Under the pieces are notes generated by a model that worked only from the letters and a program-made list of their open reading frames with translations, did not search any database and was not told where the DNA came from. From positions 1,240,001 to 1,304,000 of the forward strand of contig NZ_CP040753.1 of NCBI RefSeq assembly GCF_006064855.1: 64,000 nt of DNA, written 5' to 3'. The number at the start of each line of letters is the position of its first letter. Position 1 is the stretch's first letter. A program made the translations under genes and the position numbers. Positions 61,338-64,000 of this stretch are shown piece by piece. Source of the DNA: Sulfitobacter sp. BSw21498. GTDB lineage: Bacteria > Pseudomonadota > Alphaproteobacteria > Rhodobacterales > Rhodobacteraceae.

Positions 61338-62561
61338 ATGGCGGACGCGAAAACAGCTATCGAACGAACCGAACCAAGCAAGCGGGCTGAAAAGGCGCTG
61401 TCCGCTGCATTTGTGCGCACCGTCACTGCTCCCGGCAAGTACACAGACGGTCAAGGCCTGTTTCTCAAGGTCGATACATCGGGCGCAAAGCGTTGGGTGC
61501 AGCGCATCATGATACGCGGCAAGCGGACCGAGATAGGCATGGGCAGCGCATCGCTCGTTACCTTGGCAGAGGCCCGGGAAGCCGCGCTACAGAACCGCAA
61601 GTTGGCGCGGGCGGGCGGTGACCCCCTGCAATCCAAGCGCGCCTCAGAGGCTTTGCTGACGTTTGAGGAAGCATCGCGCAAGGTTCACAAAATACACGAA
61701 CCAACATGGCGAAACAAGAAACACGCGGCGCAATTCATATCGACGCTGGAAACCTACGCCTTCCCCCGTATCGGCAAGTTAAAGGTGTCAGAGGTGACAA
61801 CCGCTGATGTGCTCGCCGTGCTGCAACCCATATGGCTGGAAAAGCCCGAAACGGCGCGGCGGGTTCGTCAACGCATCGGCACCGTGATGAAGTGGGCCGT
61901 GGCAAACGGATGGAGGCAAGACAACCCTGCGGACGCCATCGCCCAAGCCCTACCCAAACAGGACAAGACCCAAGCACATCGCAAAGCCCTGCCCTATGAC
62001 AAAGTGCCTGAATTTCTCATCGCTCTCGAAGCATGTGATGCAGGGGACGCCACCAAACTGGCATTAGAACTGGTTATTTTGACAGCATCACGGTCTGGCG
62101 AGGTACGTTTAGCGGAATGGTCGGAGTTTGATCTGGATCGCGCCATCTGGACGCGCCCAGCGCACCGCATGAAAGCCAAGAAAGAGCATCGCGTCCCGCT
62201 ATCGCCCCGCGCTATTGAAGTGCTTTCACAGGCCCGCAAATTAGGGGCAGGCGATGGTCTAGTGTTCCCCGGCACCAAACACGGCAAACCGCTCTCTGAC
62301 ATGACGCTATCCAAACTAACCAAGGCGCTGGGATATGATGTGGACGTTCATGGGTTTCGTACCTCGTTCAAGACATGGGCCCAGGAGCGCACCAACACGC
62401 CCCGCGATGTGTCGGAGGCCGCGCTGGCCCATACGGTGAAGGATAAGGCAGAGGCCGCTTATGCGCGGTCGGACTTCTTTGACAAACGCAAGACTCTGAT
62501 GGAACGATGGGCAGTCCAAATTCTCCATCGTTCCCAAAAAACAGTTATAAGGATTTCTTAA
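61338..62561 (+). CDS. Second P4-type tyrosine integrase
   Basis: A 407-residue integrase starting MADAKTAIERTEPSKRAEKA. The arm-binding domain reads YTDGQGLFLKVDTSGAKRWV; the core-binding region PTWRNKKHAAQFISTLETYA resembles that of the first integrase. Catalytic residues are present: Arg in TASRSGEVRLAEW, His-x-x-Arg in VHGFRTSFKTWA, His in LAHTVKDKAEAAYA and Tyr. Start is uncertain: ATG at 61326 or 61338, with GGGGGA before the latter. It faces away from the first integrase and likely belongs to a second element that runs off the window. Confidence 0.92.
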   Translation: MADAKTAIERTEPSKRAEKALSAAFVRTVTAPGKYTDGQGLFLKVDTSGAKRWVQRIMIRGKRTEIGMGSASLVTLAEAREAALQNRKLARAGGDPLQSKRASEALLTFEEASRKVHKIHEPTWRNKKHAAQFISTLETYAFPRIGKLKVSEVTTADVLAVLQPIWLEKPETARRVRQRIGTVMKWAVANGWRQDNPADAIAQALPKQDKTQAHRKALPYDKVPEFLIALEACDAGDATKLALELVILTASRSGEVRLAEWSEFDLDRAIWTRPAHRMKAKKEHRVPLSPRAIEVLSQARKLGAGDGLVFPGTKHGKPLSDMTLSKLTKALGYDVDVHGFRTSFKTWAQERTNTPRDVSEAALAHTVKDKAEAAYARSDFFDKRKTLMERWAVQILHRSQKTVIRIS

Positions 62562-62562
62562 A

Positions 62563-63408
62563 TTGCACGCACTCGAACTTTGGGGTCTCGCTGACAACTT
62601 GTCCGTTGTTAACACGGCCATACTCATTGCTGGTGGCGACCCTAGCGAACATTACGTGGATGACCTCGGAGAACGCACCAAAAAAACTTGGCAACACGCA
62701 GGCTTTGATGCTGCTTTCGACGCGCTCAGGAATTCAATAATGACAAACAAATTACAGGCCAATCTTGCTCATGGAATGAGGGGACGGCATACATTCGCCG
62801 GTCACGACGGAATTTTTGGCGAAGTTGAATTTGGTCCAGAAGAGGAGAAAGCTAGTTTTGACCTGTTGATCGCTCGAAATGAAACCGAGGGGTCTAGTAC
62901 CAGCATGTATTTCGGAGACACAAAGCTCAACTTTACGGTTGACGATATTCGGGGACGAGCGGATTTATTTATCTGGAGAGAGCCCAACTGGGAAAACTCC
63001 ACAATTGAAGTTGATGCCATTAAGAAATGGCTGGCTGAGCGCGGTATTTATCCTAATTTTTTCTTCCCATCGGGCAACCAAAGTAGCTTTTTAAACCAGC
63101 AAAATCCTCGCTATTCGGCAAAGCTGGCTTGTGCAGTTGCGGCTTGGAAAGCGGTGAATAAGGCGTCGCGTGGGAAAAGCGTAAAGAGGACTATTCAAGA
63201 TTGGGTCCTTTCAAACGGTGCCGGCTATGGTCTGGCCAACGAGGGTGTAGTCTCGCCTACTGCGGCAGAAGAAATCGCGAAAATTGTAAATTGGAACATA
63301 AAGGGTGGCGCGACCTCCACGCCTGAGGTTGACTGCGAACCCTGCGAAAAGCCAGCCAGCAAAGTTGACAACTATGGATTTGGTTGCCCACCAGAGAAAT
63401 TAGACTGA
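62563..63408 (+). CDS. Hypothetical protein next to the second integrase
   Basis: A 281-residue protein starting at a TTG one base after the integrase stop, with TAAGGAT upstream, so it is translationally coupled. Visible segments are LSVVNTAILIAGGDPSEHYV near the start, EVDAIKKWLAERGIYPNFFF in the middle, where the W-L-x-x-R-G pattern resembles proteins found beside P4-type integrases, and a C-terminal CEPCEKPASK. Function unknown; it is probably an accessory of the second mobile element. Confidence 0.68.
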   Translation: MHALELWGLADNLSVVNTAILIAGGDPSEHYVDDLGERTKKTWQHAGFDAAFDALRNSIMTNKLQANLAHGMRGRHTFAGHDGIFGEVEFGPEEEKASFDLLIARNETEGSSTSMYFGDTKLNFTVDDIRGRADLFIWREPNWENSTIEVDAIKKWLAERGIYPNFFFPSGNQSSFLNQQNPRYSAKLACAVAAWKAVNKASRGKSVKRTIQDWVLSNGAGYGLANEGVVSPTAAEEIAKIVNWNIKGGATSTPEVDCEPCEKPASKVDNYGFGCPPEKLD

Positions 63409-63639
63409 TACGAAAATCCATTTTTCCTTAGGTAAGCCCAACCTAGGCAATCGACATAAGTCATTGTTATATATGTAAATAATATATAACTCATATAAGA
63501 TTTTAGATTTCCCCCCATTATCCGCCTCCAGAAAAAAGCAGCCTCAGGTAAGGTTTTTGAAACGTCGGTGACTATCCTAGCGCATCTGTGACGGCAAGTA
63601 TTCCAGCACAAACCGCAACATCCCGAAAGGAACCGCGAC
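63409..63639. other. Intergenic region before the AlpA-like gene
   Basis: About 230 bases, AT-rich around 63,465-63,515 (ATATATGTAAATAATATATA), likely the promoter of the following excisionase-like gene. No gene seen. Confidence 0.45.
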
Positions 63640-63831
63640 GTGCCAGAACACCACTTACGCCGACCAGCAGTTGAGGCCGCCACTGGACTCAGCCGCTCAA
63701 CCCTTTACGCAATGATGGAGGCTGGCGATTTTCCTCGCCCAGTCCGTATAGGCAAACGCGCCGTGGCGTGGCCTGAAAGCGCCGTGATAGAATGGCTGGC
63801 ATCCCGCCCAGCTTCTAAGGGCGACAAATAA
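63640..63831 (+). CDS. AlpA-family excisionase/regulator
   Basis: A 63-residue HTH protein from a GTG start (GAAAGGAA about 9 bases upstream). It matches AlpA: RRPAVEAATGLSRSTLYAMM, then GDFPRPVRIGKRAVAWPESA and a short tail. AlpA proteins activate or assist excision by P4-type integrases, which fits the second integrase 1.1 kb upstream. Confidence 0.9.
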   Translation: MPEHHLRRPAVEAATGLSRSTLYAMMEAGDFPRPVRIGKRAVAWPESAVIEWLASRPASKGDK

Positions 63832-63926
63832 GCAACGCCCACGCAATAGCAAGACTAGCGCGGGCGCTGGGTCGTTTGAACACTTAAAACCTATCGTTTC
63901 GCGCCTCTCAAATCAATGAGGCATAT

Positions 63927-64000
63927 ATGAAAGTCCGAGTAACGCTCAACTTGAGCGAACAATCCCGCACGTTTGAACTTAAAGGTCGCTTAGGCTGGGC
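63927..64000 (+). CDS. Start of an unidentified gene, cut by the window end
   Basis: An ATG opens the frame MKVRVTLNLSEQSRTFELKG, which runs to the last base. Upstream, ATGAGGCATAT gives a weak Shine-Dalgarno. It follows the AlpA-like gene and is probably part of the second element. Too short to identify. Confidence 0.5.
   Translation, partial: MKVRVTLNLSEQSRTFELKGRLGW

Overview
The window is a chromosomal stretch of an alphaproteobacterium, most likely a marine Rhodobacterales (Roseobacter group) species. The signs are the GC-rich coding style, a GapR-like DUF2312 protein, a short-chain fatty acid (ScfR/DUF2083-type) regulator, an NDUFA12-type complex I protein, an MHYT sensor kinase and GGAAC-N16/17-CGTT promoters typical of the alphaproteobacterial general stress sigma factor EcfG. 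I do not assign a genus.

Positions 1-41,900 are core chromosome with clear operons. In order: the end of a lytic transglycosylase; trigger factor; a DUF2312 protein; a YeeE/YedE sulfur transport pair with a TIGR01244 phosphatase-like protein; a response regulator, small membrane protein and symporter-type histidine kinase; an ScfR-type regulator divergent from a complete branched-chain amino acid (Liv) ABC transporter; accB-accC-aat; DUF2155 and NDUFA12 genes; RidA; clpP and clpX; an ArsR regulator with a DUF318 permease; a zinc regulon (znuA divergent from zur-znuC-znuB, with a Zur-type palindrome between them); an MHYT histidine kinase; a HAD hydrolase in a phosphonate-type ABC transporter operon (PhnDCEE) divergent from a DeoR regulator; a CHASE-type histidine kinase with a small PAS-like/Cys-rich protein; tRNA-Thr(UGU); and a stress cluster (DUF3618, holin-like, YqjD-like and a 22-residue membrane peptide on one side, a DUF892 ferritin-like protein on the other) driven by two divergent EcfG-type promoters. 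An MscS-type channel closes the core part.

Positions about 41,943-61,222 look like an integrated genomic island. It is bounded by an exact 19-bp direct repeat. Just inside each end is the same arm-like motif, ATACCAC-N5-ATACCACTC. A P4-type integrase lies at the right end. The island is visibly more AT-rich in its cargo and full of insertion sequence debris: a dead IS5 copy, at least five truncated transposase fragments and one intact IS3 copy. Its cargo is (i) a type I secretion ABC transporter and membrane fusion protein followed by a large RTX-repeat protein with a clan GH-A-like glycosidase domain, and (ii) a two-gene operon coding for a HEAT-repeat-like protein and a protein with an N-terminal Mrr/PD-(D/E)XK-like domain. 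Next to the second operon is a three-gene module of two small HTH proteins and a zinc-ribbon tyrosine recombinase. The two-gene operon is the best candidate for an undescribed (probably defence) system.

From 61,222 to the window end a second integrase, facing away from the first and sharing the same repeat, begins what looks like a second, tandemly inserted element that continues beyond the window.
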